Made by a program: the position numbers and the translations under genes
In this document: positions 7,661 through 15,910 of the stretch, one piece after another
Layout of the letters: every line of letters begins with the position of its first letter
Numbering within the stretch: position 1 is the first letter of the stretch
Notes under the pieces: model-generated
The model's database searches: none
Seen by the model: only the letters and a program-made list of their open reading frames with translations
What the model was told of the DNA's origin: nothing
Origin: RUG14186 sp964644555
GTDB taxonomy: Bacteria > Bacillota > Clostridia > Eubacteriales > Anaerofustaceae
Direction: 5' to 3'
Assembly: GCA_964644555.1 (NCBI GenBank)
Contig: CAZXWI010000007.1
Coordinates: 1 to 30,458, forward strand
DNA length: 30,458 nucleotides

Positions 7661-8536
7661 CTATTCTATATTTTGAACCTGTTCTCTTATTTTTTCGAGT
7701 TCGGCTTTTATATTTATTACTATGCTGCTTATTTCATAGCTGTTTGATTTGGAGGCAATCGTGTTGACTTCGCGGTTGATTTCCTGCAATGTGAAATCAA
7801 GTTTTCTGCCTACGGGTTCTGAGAGTTCTGCGGTTTTTTTGAAATCCGCAATGTGGCTGTTAAGCCTTACGAGTTCTTCTGTGGTGTTTACTCTGTCGGC
7901 ATATAGGGCAAGCTCAGTATAGAGTCTGTCCTCATTGAGGGCATTTTCCGTGTATTCCAAAGCGTTCTTTTTAAGAGTTTCGTAATATTGCTTGGGAAGA
8001 GTTTCCGATATAAGCTCAATATCTTTTACCATTACTTCGATATCGGATATTCTTTTAATCATATCCTCTTTTAAATTTTGCCCTTCGGCTTCTCTGGCTT
8101 TATTGAGCATTTCCATAGCTTGATTAATAGCAAATGCAAATTTCTCCCAAAGTGCGTCCATATCTTCGGTTTCGTTTTCAGTTGTGATTACCGAAGGGTA
8201 TCGTGCTATATCTATTACGGAAACTTCGTTTTGAAGATTCGGGAATTGAGAATGTATCAAATCCAAGACTTTTTTGTATTCGTCTGCAAGATATTCGTCG
8301 TAATGCAGCTTTATGCTGCTGTCGGCGTATTTGTAGTAGCGTGCATTGACTTCTATATGCCCTCTGTTAAGAAAATTGCCTATTAATTTTCTGGCATTAT
8401 CCTCCAATGCGTTGAGTCTTGAATTCATTCTGAAATTAAAATCTTTGTAACGATGGTTTACCGTTTTGATTTCCACTGTGATGGATTCTTCTTCGGCAGT
8501 GTATTCCCCCATACCGAAACCTGTCATGCTTTTCAT
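7661..8536 (-). CDS. yicC: YicC-family endoribonuclease
   Basis: The 291-residue protein matches the YicC/YloC family. It begins KSMTGFGMGEY, continues with EIKTVNHRYKDFNFRMNSRL, and ends with REVNTIASKSNSYEISSIVINIKAELEKIREQVQNIE. Members have been described as RNA-degrading enzymes. It is the first gene of a four-gene minus-strand operon (yicC, gmk, LCP, murI). A divergent promoter region of about 260 bp lies upstream. The DUF370/RemA gene that often sits between yicC and gmk in Bacillota is missing. Confidence 0.9.
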   Translation of the reverse strand: MKSMTGFGMGEYTAEEESITVEIKTVNHRYKDFNFRMNSRLNALEDNARKLIGNFLNRGHIEVNARYYKYADSSIKLHYDEYLADEYKKVLDLIHSQFPNLQNEVSVIDIARYPSVITTENETEDMDALWEKFAFAINQAMEMLNKAREAEGQNLKEDMIKRISDIEVMVKDIELISETLPKQYYETLKKNALEYTENALNEDRLYTELALYADRVNTTEELVRLNSHIADFKKTAELSEPVGRKLDFTLQEINREVNTIASKSNSYEISSIVINIKAELEKIREQVQNIE

Positions 8537-8608
8537 AATTCTGCTCCGAGTAATTTATTTAGAGTTATCCGAATATTTTTGATATGTGCTTATTCGTTAT
8601 AACAACTC

Positions 8609-8637
8609 ATTATAACATAAAATATAAAAAGAGTATA
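8609..8637 (-). promoter_or_regulatory. Promoter of the yicC-gmk-LCP-murI operon
   Basis: On the minus strand, TATAAT (8614-8609) lies 17 bases downstream of TATACT (8637-8632). The -10 is perfect and the -35 matches at only three of six positions. The start codon is about 70 bases downstream. Confidence 0.45.
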
Positions 8638-8743
8638 CATCATATAGGGTACATTTGCTCTCCTCAAATAAAATTACTTCTTTCGGATAATCGCATATTA
8701 GGATATTTCGTATATTAATTTGAAAACTTATGCCCTTTAACGG

Positions 8744-8772
8744 TTGAATATAAGCTCGAAATTTGGTATATT
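8744..8772 (+). promoter_or_regulatory. Promoter of the SIS-HAD / DHS-like / PfkB operon
   Basis: TTGAAT (8744-8749), a 17-base spacer and TATATT (8767-8772) make a good sigma-A-type promoter. It ends 26 bases before the chosen ATG, so the 5' leader is short. It also argues against the upstream in-frame start at 8763, which lies within the promoter itself. Confidence 0.6.
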
Positions 8773-8798
8773 CAATTATGACAAAAGGAGGATTATTT

Positions 8799-10184
8799 AT
8801 GACTTGTTACGCAGGTTCGCCTGATTTGAAAACATATTCCGAGGAAGTTTGCGAAAGTCTTATGAAAACGGACTTTGCTCTTTTGGAGAATATCGCAAAT
8901 GTTATTTTAAAAACAAAAGAAACGAATTCAACCGTGTTTACATGCGGCAACGGAGGAAGTGCTTCCACCGCTTCACATATGATTAACGATCTTACCAAAG
9001 GCTGTCGTATACAGGGCAGGGAAGGCTTTAGAACAATATGCCTTAACGATTCCAATGCTCTTGTTACATGCCTTGCCAATGATTTTTGCTATGATGACAT
9101 ATACAAGATTTTGCTTTCGTCTCTTGCCAAGCAGGGAGATGTTTTGATCGTATTTTCCGGCAGCGGCAATTCGGCAAATATAGTGAATGCTTGTATTCAA
9201 GCAAAGAAAATGGGTCTTACCGTAATCGGTTTCGGAGGGCGTGATGGCGGAAAAATGAAGCAGTATTGCGACTATTGCCTTATTGCACCCACCGAATCCA
9301 TGCAGCAGCTTGAAGATTTGCATCTCATCTATAACCATGCATTGGTAGTAAATCTGTGCGAAAAGCTAAAAACCACATGGGATATCGAAAAAATAAATTA
9401 CCCGATAGGTCTAACTCCAAAATACGCAATATTCGACTTTGACGGAACAGTGAGCCTGCTTCGTGAGGGGTGGCAGAGCATTATGTATAATTACTTTACC
9501 GAAGAGGTATTATCCTGCCCAAATGCTCCCGATGAGGCACTTGCCAAACAGGAAGTAATGGATTTTGTGGATACCCTTACGGGCAAACAGACGATATTCC
9601 AATGCATGCATCTTGCAGAGGTGGTAAAAAAATATGGGGGTACACCCAAAGAAGCTTTGGAATACAAAACAGAGTATTTAAATCGCCTGAGCGAGCGAAT
9701 TAAAGACCGACATGAGGGCTTGGAAAACGGTCAAGATCCCGCTTCGTATTTGGTATGCGGTATAAGAGAACTCATTTCGACACTCAGAGATAACGGAGTG
9801 GACTGCTACCTAACCAGCGGAACGGATGAAGATGATGTTTTGTACGAAGCAAAGCTCTTGGGTGTTGATAAACTGTTCACAAGTATACACGGTGCAACCG
9901 ATGCGATGAGTACGGTCTGCTCAAAAGAGGAAGTATTGAAATCGCTTATCAAGGAAAAGAACCTCTGCGGATGCGAACTTGTTTGCTTTGGAGACGGTTA
10001 TGTGGAGATAGAACTTGCCAAGAAAGTCGGTGGCTATGCTGTGGGCGTTGCCACAAACGAATCCATGAAAAATTCGTCAATCGACGAATGGAAACGCAAT
10101 AGACTTATTTCGGCAGGTGCCGATATTATAATTCCTGATTTTGCAAACTATGAACGATTGGTAGATTTTATATTTGGGAGATAG
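8799..10184 (+). CDS. Sugar-phosphate isomerase (GmhA-like SIS) fused to HAD phosphatase
   Basis: A two-domain enzyme of 461 residues. Residues 1-195 form a SIS domain of the GmhA (sedoheptulose-7-phosphate isomerase) type: CGNGGSAS (49-56), SASHMINDLTKG, LNDSNALVTCLANDF, VFSGSGNSANIV, and LEDLHLIYNH with H175 and H180 near the active site. Residues 208-461 form a HAD hydrolase: motif I IFDFDGTVS (211-219), motif II around LTSGTDEDD and motif IV FGDGYVEIELAKKVGGYAVGVATNE. It could isomerise a ketose phosphate and dephosphorylate a related sugar phosphate. The substrate is not proven. The start at 8799 has AAAGGAGG 7 bases upstream. It is the first gene of a three-gene operon with a PfkB kinase, as in heptose pathways, although no nucleotidyltransferase is present. 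Confidence 0.82.
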   Translation: MTCYAGSPDLKTYSEEVCESLMKTDFALLENIANVILKTKETNSTVFTCGNGGSASTASHMINDLTKGCRIQGREGFRTICLNDSNALVTCLANDFCYDDIYKILLSSLAKQGDVLIVFSGSGNSANIVNACIQAKKMGLTVIGFGGRDGGKMKQYCDYCLIAPTESMQQLEDLHLIYNHALVVNLCEKLKTTWDIEKINYPIGLTPKYAIFDFDGTVSLLREGWQSIMYNYFTEEVLSCPNAPDEALAKQEVMDFVDTLTGKQTIFQCMHLAEVVKKYGGTPKEALEYKTEYLNRLSERIKDRHEGLENGQDPASYLVCGIRELISTLRDNGVDCYLTSGTDEDDVLYEAKLLGVDKLFTSIHGATDAMSTVCSKEEVLKSLIKEKNLCGCELVCFGDGYVEIELAKKVGGYAVGVATNESMKNSSIDEWKRNRLISAGADIIIPDFANYERLVDFIFGR

Positions 10185-10188
10185 AAAA

Positions 10189-11166
10189 ATGACATTTGAA
10201 AAATTTGATACATCGAAATTAAATATTAAACCACTAAACGAAAGAATTCATGATATCGACCTTATGAAAACATTGATTAAGGTTGATGACTCACCGGCTG
10301 TTATGAATGATGAAAAAATCATCAATATAGCTCATGATATGAATTTTGCCAAAGGTAAAAAGGCAAATATTACTCTCATGTACGGAGCTCATGTTATCAG
10401 AACGGGCAATTCCGATTATATGATAGAGCTTATGAGAAGAGGTCTTGTTACTCATTTTGCCACAAACGGAGCTGGCAGTATCCATGATTTCGAATTTTCC
10501 CTTATAGGGCAGACCTGTGAATCCGTTGCCCGCTATATCAGCCAAGGGCAGTTTGGATTGTGGCAGGAAACAGGCAAAATCAATGATATCTTAAAAGAAG
10601 GTGTTGAAGACGGACTCGGTGCAGGCGAAGCAATAGGCAGATATATCTGGGAAGAGAATCTTCCTTATAAAGAACACAGCGTGTTGGCTCAAGGCTATCA
10701 TATGCATGTGCCATGCACGGTACATATCGGAATAGGTAATGATATTTTGCACGAACAACCCAACACAAGCGGTGCAGCCTTGGGAGAAGCAAGCTATACT
10801 GATTTTCTAATCTATGCCAAAATGATTGAAAATCTGGAAAACGGTGTGTTCTTGGATTTCGGATCGGCTGTAACAGGCCCCGAAGTATATCTCAAAGCTT
10901 TGGCAATGGCGAGAAATGTGGCGCACCAAAACGGAAAGCAAATAGCACATTTTACGACAGCTGTTTTTGATATGCAGGATATCCCCGATGAGGGTTATGA
11001 TGTAACTCCTCCGAAATCGGATCCGAGATATTATTTCAGACCGTGGAAAACCGTTTTATCACGTACTGTTGCCGATGGAGGCACAAGCTACTATGTAAGA
11101 GGACTTCACCAAGAGACACTTCCCTCGATTGCCAAGTATGCGATCAAATTTGATGAGGAAAAATAA
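10189..11166 (+). CDS. Deoxyhypusine-synthase-like protein of sugar-phosphate operon
   Basis: A 325-residue soluble protein with no signal peptide or membrane span. Conserved-looking blocks are ITLMYGAHVIRTG, MIELMRRGLVTHFATNGAG followed by SIHDFE, GQFGLWQETG, GLGAGEAIG, YHMHVPCTVHIGIGNDI, FLDFGSAVTGPEV, and TTAVFDM with RYYFRPWKT and RTVADGGTSYYVRG. The early pattern (hydrophobic strand, G-A, LxRxGLV, TNGA, HD) recalls the NAD-binding fold of deoxyhypusine synthase, but bacteria lack the eIF5A substrate, so another reaction is expected. Start: ATG 10189 with GGGAG 8 bases upstream; a TTG at 10174 is in frame but overlaps the previous gene. It overlaps the kinase gene by one base (TAATG). Family assignment is from memory of motif shape and is moderate. 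Confidence 0.55.
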   Translation: MTFEKFDTSKLNIKPLNERIHDIDLMKTLIKVDDSPAVMNDEKIINIAHDMNFAKGKKANITLMYGAHVIRTGNSDYMIELMRRGLVTHFATNGAGSIHDFEFSLIGQTCESVARYISQGQFGLWQETGKINDILKEGVEDGLGAGEAIGRYIWEENLPYKEHSVLAQGYHMHVPCTVHIGIGNDILHEQPNTSGAALGEASYTDFLIYAKMIENLENGVFLDFGSAVTGPEVYLKALAMARNVAHQNGKQIAHFTTAVFDMQDIPDEGYDVTPPKSDPRYYFRPWKTVLSRTVADGGTSYYVRGLHQETLPSIAKYAIKFDEEK

Positions 11167-12176
11167 TGTATAAAGAAAATATACTAAGTGTGCTTAAAGA
11201 TGATTATGTGCCTAAAATAGTCGTATTCGGTGATTTTTGTCTTGATAAATATTTGTATATAGATGCTAATAAAGACGAACTCAGTGTGGAAACCGACCTG
11301 GTGGCATATCAAGTAACCCATAAAAAGCTTTACCCCGGAGCTGCCGGTACAATAATGAATAACCTAATCGCATTGGGTGCTGAGGTTAGCTGCGTGGGGA
11401 TAGTTGGCACTGATGGAGAAGGGTACGAACTTCTCAAGCTCCTTGAAAAGGCAGGAGCTCAAACAGAGGGGATTGTGGTTAGCGAGGAGCGTGCAACTTG
11501 CACTTACACAAAACCCATGAGGTGCGAAAACGGCAAAGAAAGAGAGCTTAACCGCCTTGATTTTAAAAACTTCACGCTGACTCCCGTTGAGATTCAAGTT
11601 GAGCTTATTGAGAATCTAAAAAAACAAATTAAGGATGCCGATGCGGTTATCATATGCGACCAATTCGCAGAAGAAGGATTTTCCGCTGTTACATCGTATG
11701 TCAGAGATGAATTGAATCAACTTGCAGAAGAAGAGGATAAAGTTTTGTTTTATGCCGATTCAAGGGCCTATATCGATAAATTCAACAATATGATAATAAA
11801 GTGCAACCACAAGGAATTATCAAAGATATTCAATCTTGATGAAAACGAAGTAAGCGAAGAGATTATCTTTAAATGTGCCGAAAAACTTTCGGAATATACC
11901 GATCATGCGGTCTATATTACAGCCGCCGAAAGAGGCTGTATGGTATACGACGGAGATACTCATATAGTTCCCGCATTTAAGGTGGACGGCGAGATAGATG
12001 TGGTCGGAGCCGGGGATGCTTGTAATGCAGGAATAGTTTATGCACTCTCAAAAGGACTTGGTTATGCCGAAGCCGCTTTGGTTGGGAATGCTGCTTCAAG
12101 CCTTGTATTAAAGCAAATTGGTGTTACCGGAAGTGCAAAGATAGCCGATGTTATTAAAGTTATAGAAAATATGTAA
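11166..12176 (+). CDS. PfkB-family sugar kinase (heptose-kinase-like)
   Basis: A ribokinase/PfkB-type kinase of 336 residues, close in layout to the kinase half of HldE/RfaE, which phosphorylates D-glycero-D-manno-heptose 7-phosphate. Visible are VVFGDFCLDKYLYI at the start, PGAAGTIMNNLIALGAEVSCVGIVGTDGEG (about 57-87), RLDFKNF, and the catalytic anion-hole motif DVVGAGDACNAGI near residues 278-290, whose second aspartate is the base. There is no fused nucleotidyltransferase domain, so it cannot on its own make an ADP-sugar. The one-base overlap with the gene before it and a terminator right after it make it the last gene of the operon. The substrate is inferred only from neighbours. Confidence 0.83.
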   Translation: MYKENILSVLKDDYVPKIVVFGDFCLDKYLYIDANKDELSVETDLVAYQVTHKKLYPGAAGTIMNNLIALGAEVSCVGIVGTDGEGYELLKLLEKAGAQTEGIVVSEERATCTYTKPMRCENGKERELNRLDFKNFTLTPVEIQVELIENLKKQIKDADAVIICDQFAEEGFSAVTSYVRDELNQLAEEEDKVLFYADSRAYIDKFNNMIIKCNHKELSKIFNLDENEVSEEIIFKCAEKLSEYTDHAVYITAAERGCMVYDGDTHIVPAFKVDGEIDVVGAGDACNAGIVYALSKGLGYAEAALVGNAASSLVLKQIGVTGSAKIADVIKVIENM

Positions 12177-12207
12177 TATAATTGCAGAAAATGTAGGTAA
12201 AATAAAC

Positions 12208-12250
12208 AAACCCCGAAGCCTGTCAATATGCGGTTCGGGGTTATTATTTT
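12208..12250. terminator. Bidirectional terminator between the kinase and GNAT genes
   Basis: AACCCCGAA (12209-12217) pairs with TTCGGGGTT (12234-12242), extended by GCC/GG. A T-rich run follows on the plus side, and an A-rich run precedes, which serves the minus strand. It lies between convergent genes. Confidence 0.85.
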
Positions 12251-12254
12251 AAGC

Positions 12255-12809
12255 TTATTGAATTTCAAGTGATTCTACTCTTTTGGGGTTAGGGGTATGT
12301 TCTCCTATGATTTTTTCCATCCATATCATGTTGTACCATTTCCCCAGTTTGTAGCCGCAATTATGAAATTTACCTACGGTGGTGAAACCTAAGTGATTAT
12401 GGAAATCTGCACTATTTGAAGTAAGGTATTCGTCATCTTTTTCGGGATATGCTATACATGCGTACAAATTGAGCATGCCCATTTTTTTCAAGCGGTCTTC
12501 AAGCTCTTCGTAAAGGGCTCGACCTGCCCCTTTTTTGCAATATTCTTTGTCGATGTAAATACTTAGTTCGCATGCCCAATCGTAGGCGGCTCTGTTTTTG
12601 AATGTTCCGGCATATGCATATCCGATAATTTTCTCATTATCGGATATAACTATGTACGGATATTTTTTCATGGTATTTTGCATACGGGCTTTGAATTCAT
12701 CAAGGCTCGGAGTTTGATTTTCGAATGTTATTGCGGTGTTGTTGACATAGTAATCATATATTTCCAAAATACGCTTTGCGTCTGATAAGGTAGCATTTCT
12801 TATTTCCAT
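12255..12809 (-). CDS. GNAT acetyltransferase, phosphinothricin-acetyltransferase (Pat/Bar)-like
   Basis: A 184-residue GNAT-fold acetyltransferase. EIRNATLSDAKRILEIYDYYV opens the fold and AITFENQTPSLDEF is typical of the Pat/YncA/Bar group. The acetyl-CoA binding region is SIYIDKEYCKKGAGRALYEEL. FHNHLGFTTVGKFHNCGYKLGKWYNMIWMEK matches the conserved late part of that group. Members acetylate small amines such as phosphinothricin or methionine sulfoximine; the natural substrate here is unknown. The ATG at 12809 has AGGAAA upstream. An in-frame TTG 18 bases earlier is less likely. It is the last gene of the minus-strand cassette. Confidence 0.85.
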   Translation of the reverse strand: MEIRNATLSDAKRILEIYDYYVNNTAITFENQTPSLDEFKARMQNTMKKYPYIVISDNEKIIGYAYAGTFKNRAAYDWACELSIYIDKEYCKKGAGRALYEELEDRLKKMGMLNLYACIAYPEKDDEYLTSNSADFHNHLGFTTVGKFHNCGYKLGKWYNMIWMEKIIGEHTPNPKRVESLEIQ

Positions 12810-12834
12810 TTTAAGATTTCCTATCAATGTAAAG

Positions 12835-13194
12835 TTAATTTTCGTTTTTATCGGGTTTGTTTTTTAATTCGTCTTCCAAAAGGGCAATCTTTTGGCTTAA
12901 GCTGACGGTTTTTTTGATATTGTCATTTAACATAATGCTCATATTGATAAACAAAAGCCCCATGAAAATAAACCCGATGAAAATCACTAAATGAAGCGGT
13001 TCGTAAATATCAAGAAGCGATGCTATCTTTTTTAATGTTTTCGGCATATAGCACAAAAGCAAAACGGCAATATCCGCCAATATCCACAAAAAGATGTATT
13101 TTAACTCTACCTTGTTTTTTCTTATGAGGTTTATAAAATAAACCATGATAAGTATGCATATTAATGTTACTGCTATTTGAAGTTTGATTTGCAT
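12835..13194 (-). CDS. DUF2304-type small membrane protein
   Basis: A 119-residue protein with three hydrophobic spans (about 5-23, 33-49 and 68-88) and a hydrophilic, coiled-coil-like tail (SLSQKIALLEDELKNK). The layout and the stretch IRKNKVELKYIFLWILADIAVLLLC fit DUF2304, a family regularly found next to DPM1-like glycosyltransferases. It lies 8 bases behind the GT2 gene. A membrane-anchoring or partner role for the transferase is inferred. Confidence 0.78.
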   Translation of the reverse strand: MQIKLQIAVTLICILIMVYFINLIRKNKVELKYIFLWILADIAVLLLCYMPKTLKKIASLLDIYEPLHLVIFIGFIFMGLLFINMSIMLNDNIKKTVSLSQKIALLEDELKNKPDKNEN

Positions 13195-13202
13195 TATATC
13201 AC

Positions 13203-13910
13203 CTACTTTAATTTATCGATAAGAATAGCCAAAACGACTTTCGGCATAAAATACAAAGCCTTTTTAACGCTGATGGAGGAAACTCCACCCATTCTTTCCC
13301 TCATTTCCACGGGAGCTTCGCATACTTTAAGGTTGCATCTGATTACGCTGGCATTGGTTTCGCTTTCGGGGTAATCGACGGGGTAACTTTTGGCGAACAT
13401 CGCAATAACTTTTTTGTTTATCATTCGAAACCCCGATGTCGGATCGGTTATTTTTACGCCTGTCGTTATTTTTATTGCCAGCGATATTATTTTTATGCCG
13501 ATTCTGCGAGCCGCAGATGATTGAAACCCTTTTTTGTCTATGAATCGGCTGCCGATAACCATGTCGGCATTTTCCTTTTGCATATATTCAAAGAGCCTGT
13601 TAAGGTATGCGGCATCGTGCTGCCCGTCACCGTCCATTTGCACGGCAATGTCGTAATCGTTTTCAAGGGCATATTTATACCCTGTTTGTACGCAACCTCC
13701 TATTCCGAGATTGACCGGCAAATCTATAACATGTGCTCCCGCATTTTTGGCTATGGCGGAAGTGTTGTCGGTGGAACAGTCATTGATTATGACATAATCG
13801 TATTCGGGTGCTGTTTCGTTAAGGTGTGCTATCACCCTCTCAATGCTTTCGGATTCGTTGTATGCCGGAACGATTATTATTTTTTTCAGATCATTAAAAG
13901 CATTATCCAT
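13203..13910 (-). CDS. Family 2 glycosyltransferase (DPM1-like)
   Basis: A GT-A-fold transferase of 235 residues, similar to dolichyl/polyprenyl-phosphate mannosyl- or glucosyltransferases. Motifs are IIVPAYNESESIERVI at the N-terminus, the NDCSTDNT nucleotide site, the QMDGDGQHDA metal site (DxD-like) and VIGSRF. DPTSGFRMINKKVI is typical of the DPM1 group. It has no C-terminal membrane pair of its own, so it probably relies on the small DUF2304 protein encoded next to it. It would load a sugar onto a lipid carrier that the DUF2142 protein upstream could use. Confidence 0.9.
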   Translation of the reverse strand: MDNAFNDLKKIIIVPAYNESESIERVIAHLNETAPEYDYVIINDCSTDNTSAIAKNAGAHVIDLPVNLGIGGCVQTGYKYALENDYDIAVQMDGDGQHDAAYLNRLFEYMQKENADMVIGSRFIDKKGFQSSAARRIGIKIISLAIKITTGVKITDPTSGFRMINKKVIAMFAKSYPVDYPESETNASVIRCNLKVCEAPVEMRERMGGVSSISVKKALYFMPKVVLAILIDKLK

Positions 13911-13918
13911 TTTTTTAC

Positions 13919-15448
13919 CTACATATTAATATATTTTACCCAATATGTTATTCCGAGATATATTATCATATATAAAGGACCTATGGCACTTATGAGTGCT
14001 GTTTTTCGCTCATGCCCTGTTTTAAATGAGAACTTGATTTTCGGGAATAGTTCTTTTATGAGTATCATCAAAAGCGGCATTACCGGAACGAGGTATCTGC
14101 CTTGCACTCCCCATATTTCGTTAAGCCCCACTGGAGTCCATGTGATATACAAAGCCGTATGGATAAGCACCACGCTTGATAATATTATCATGAATATATA
14201 AAAGAGCCTGCCTTTTCGATTAACGGTAAACATGGACTGCTCGTCCGTTTTGGCAAAGCAAATGAACAATATCACAAACGGATAGATAAATACCAATGCA
14301 TACATTATATGATCAAGCCACCCGAGGCAAAATAGCTGCACGAAATATATCGGAAGTTTCTTAATCGTTGTAGTTGCGATTGTTGCCATAAATTTAAACA
14401 GATTAGTGAGTATAAACACAACTTGATCAATGGGCGATATATTGGTGTCATAAAGTCCGATATTTTGTATTGTGAGCATTATGAAAAGGTTCCATATGAT
14501 AATTGATACAATAAGCAAAATATCGTAAATTATGTTTGTTTTAACTTTTTTCTTGTCGTGAAGATTTCCAAGCCATGGCAAAAACATTATCGGCAGATAT
14601 GTAAATTTGCCTAAAACCACCACAAATCCGAGAATATACATTATAATATCTAATTTTTTTCGATTTTTGTACATATCATCCCTTAAAGCCAGTGAAGCAA
14701 AAAGGAATGAAGCACTTATGATAACCGAATCAGTGGACAAGGAACAGCCTTCGTACAAAGCAATGGGCAAAAGTGCCATAAGGCTCATTATACATTTGTA
14801 GCGATCCGTAATAAATTTAATGGCGTAGTAACAAAGGGTAGTGTAGCATATGCAGTTTGCAAGGCGACCGAAAAATATTATCCAATATACGCTCATATTG
14901 ATTATTCTGGATACGAATATCCCTATAGCCTGCGGTAAATACGAGGTGGGAAAATATACAAGGGTATTTCCTTCATATACAAATGTTTCGTTCTTGTGCA
15001 TAACATCAAAGAACAATCTTCTGAAAATATCGGTGTTTACAGTAGCCTGCCCCCAAACTCCAACATCGGGGTTTATGTTATCGGGTAGATAGTTTCCCCA
15101 TACTCCGTTTACATTTTCAGCCCATATTTTTCCTTCGCTGAGGGAATATGCTCTGTAGAAGTGATTGACTTCGTCAGGCGCCATCATCGGAGGATTAAGG
15201 CATATTATGCATACCGCACATACTATTACGATATACAAAAATATTTTCTCCCAACCTATTTTTTCATCTTTTTTCTTTATAATCAAATATATCCCCAACA
15301 GTGCCAAAAGTGCGACCAAAATCATCGGTATGACAAACGCCATCGCATTATCTGTGGAATATATGCCGAAAGTGAATATCATAAGCTGAATAAGCGGTGC
15401 GGTCAACAGTATTATGGAGATAGAATTTTCTTTTAATGATGAAGCCAT
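13919..15448 (-). CDS. DUF2142 polytopic membrane protein, probable GT-C glycosyltransferase
   Basis: A 509-residue membrane protein with about twelve hydrophobic spans. The first extracellular loop, after about residue 105, has PPMMAPDEVNHFYRAYSLSEG, the acidic PDE-x2-H-x2-R signature of DUF2142. This resembles the catalytic loop of GT-C enzymes that use polyprenyl-phosphate sugars. FPTSYLPQAIG and the late loop VQGRYLVPVMPLL (RY/RF-type) are also typical. A GGAGGG ribosome site precedes the ATG. It is the first gene of a four-gene cassette with a GT2 and a DUF2304 protein, which suggests it decorates a surface polymer or lipid. Confidence 0.82.
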   Translation of the reverse strand: MASSLKENSISIILLTAPLIQLMIFTFGIYSTDNAMAFVIPMILVALLALLGIYLIIKKKDEKIGWEKIFLYIVIVCAVCIICLNPPMMAPDEVNHFYRAYSLSEGKIWAENVNGVWGNYLPDNINPDVGVWGQATVNTDIFRRLFFDVMHKNETFVYEGNTLVYFPTSYLPQAIGIFVSRIINMSVYWIIFFGRLANCICYTTLCYYAIKFITDRYKCIMSLMALLPIALYEGCSLSTDSVIISASFLFASLALRDDMYKNRKKLDIIMYILGFVVVLGKFTYLPIMFLPWLGNLHDKKKVKTNIIYDILLIVSIIIWNLFIMLTIQNIGLYDTNISPIDQVVFILTNLFKFMATIATTTIKKLPIYFVQLFCLGWLDHIMYALVFIYPFVILFICFAKTDEQSMFTVNRKGRLFYIFMIILSSVVLIHTALYITWTPVGLNEIWGVQGRYLVPVMPLLMILIKELFPKIKFSFKTGHERKTALISAIGPLYMIIYLGITYWVKYINM

Positions 15449-15481
15449 TTAGCCCTCCAAACAGTTTATCTTTAATATATT

Positions 15482-15509
15482 ATTATACTCTATTTTATAT
15501 GCGATACAA
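15482..15509 (-). promoter_or_regulatory. Promoter candidate for the DUF2142-GT2-DUF2304-GNAT cassette
   Basis: On the minus strand a perfect TATAAT (15487-15482) is 34 bases before the start codon. TTGTAT (15509-15504) stands 16 bases further upstream as a weak -35. Confidence 0.4.
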
Positions 15510-15510
15510 A

Positions 15511-15854
15511 CCATATAAATTGCGATATGCTTTAATTAATTATTTTGTCGGTTTATGATGAAGTTTTTTAATTTGAATTCATATTGTTTTGAAAATCGGC
15601 AGAGTTGTTTGTTTTTTATTTTCGGCTATAGTTTTAATAAATAAGTAAGCAAGATAATTCCATAATAAATATGGTGGAGTTTGATGCCTATAAGCACACA
15701 TTAAATGTTTGTATCTAATTTAGGTAATTAAATTAAATAATCAAAATTGAATATTTGAATTAATTAAATGCCGTTTTCCTTGCAATCTGTTTTGCAACAT
15801 TCAAAATTGGGGGTTAAGGGAAAATTATAATTGTTTTTGCCCGTAAACATTTTG
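15511..15854. other. AT-rich intergenic stretch between divergent operons
   Basis: This roughly 340-base stretch is very AT-rich. It has no open frame with a ribosome site, no strong hairpin with a U-run and no recognisable riboswitch core. A 15-codon frame at about 15672-15719 lacks a ribosome site. The stretch lies between the divergent glycan cassette and ATP synthase operon and probably holds only upstream promoter or regulatory DNA. Confidence 0.5.
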
Positions 15855-15884
15855 TTGCGGTTAGGTGTGATTTTATTGTATAAT
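15855..15884 (+). promoter_or_regulatory. Promoter of the ATP synthase operon
   Basis: TATAAT (15879-15884) is perfect. TTGCGG (15855-15860) lies 18 bases upstream as a partial -35. The first gene starts 26 bases after the -10. Confidence 0.55.
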
Positions 15885-15910
15885 TAATTTAGTTAGTTTT
15901 GAGGTATGCC

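Noticed and set aside
13521..14201. An open frame of 226 codons on the plus strand, opposite the GT2 and DUF2142 genes.
   Set aside because: It has no ribosome site, its protein shows no recognisable motif, and it lies opposite two genes with clear family signatures. It is a composition shadow.
15672..15719. A 15-codon frame starting ATGGTGGAG in the AT-rich gap before the atp operon.
   Set aside because: No ribosome site and no promoter directed at it. It looks like chance.
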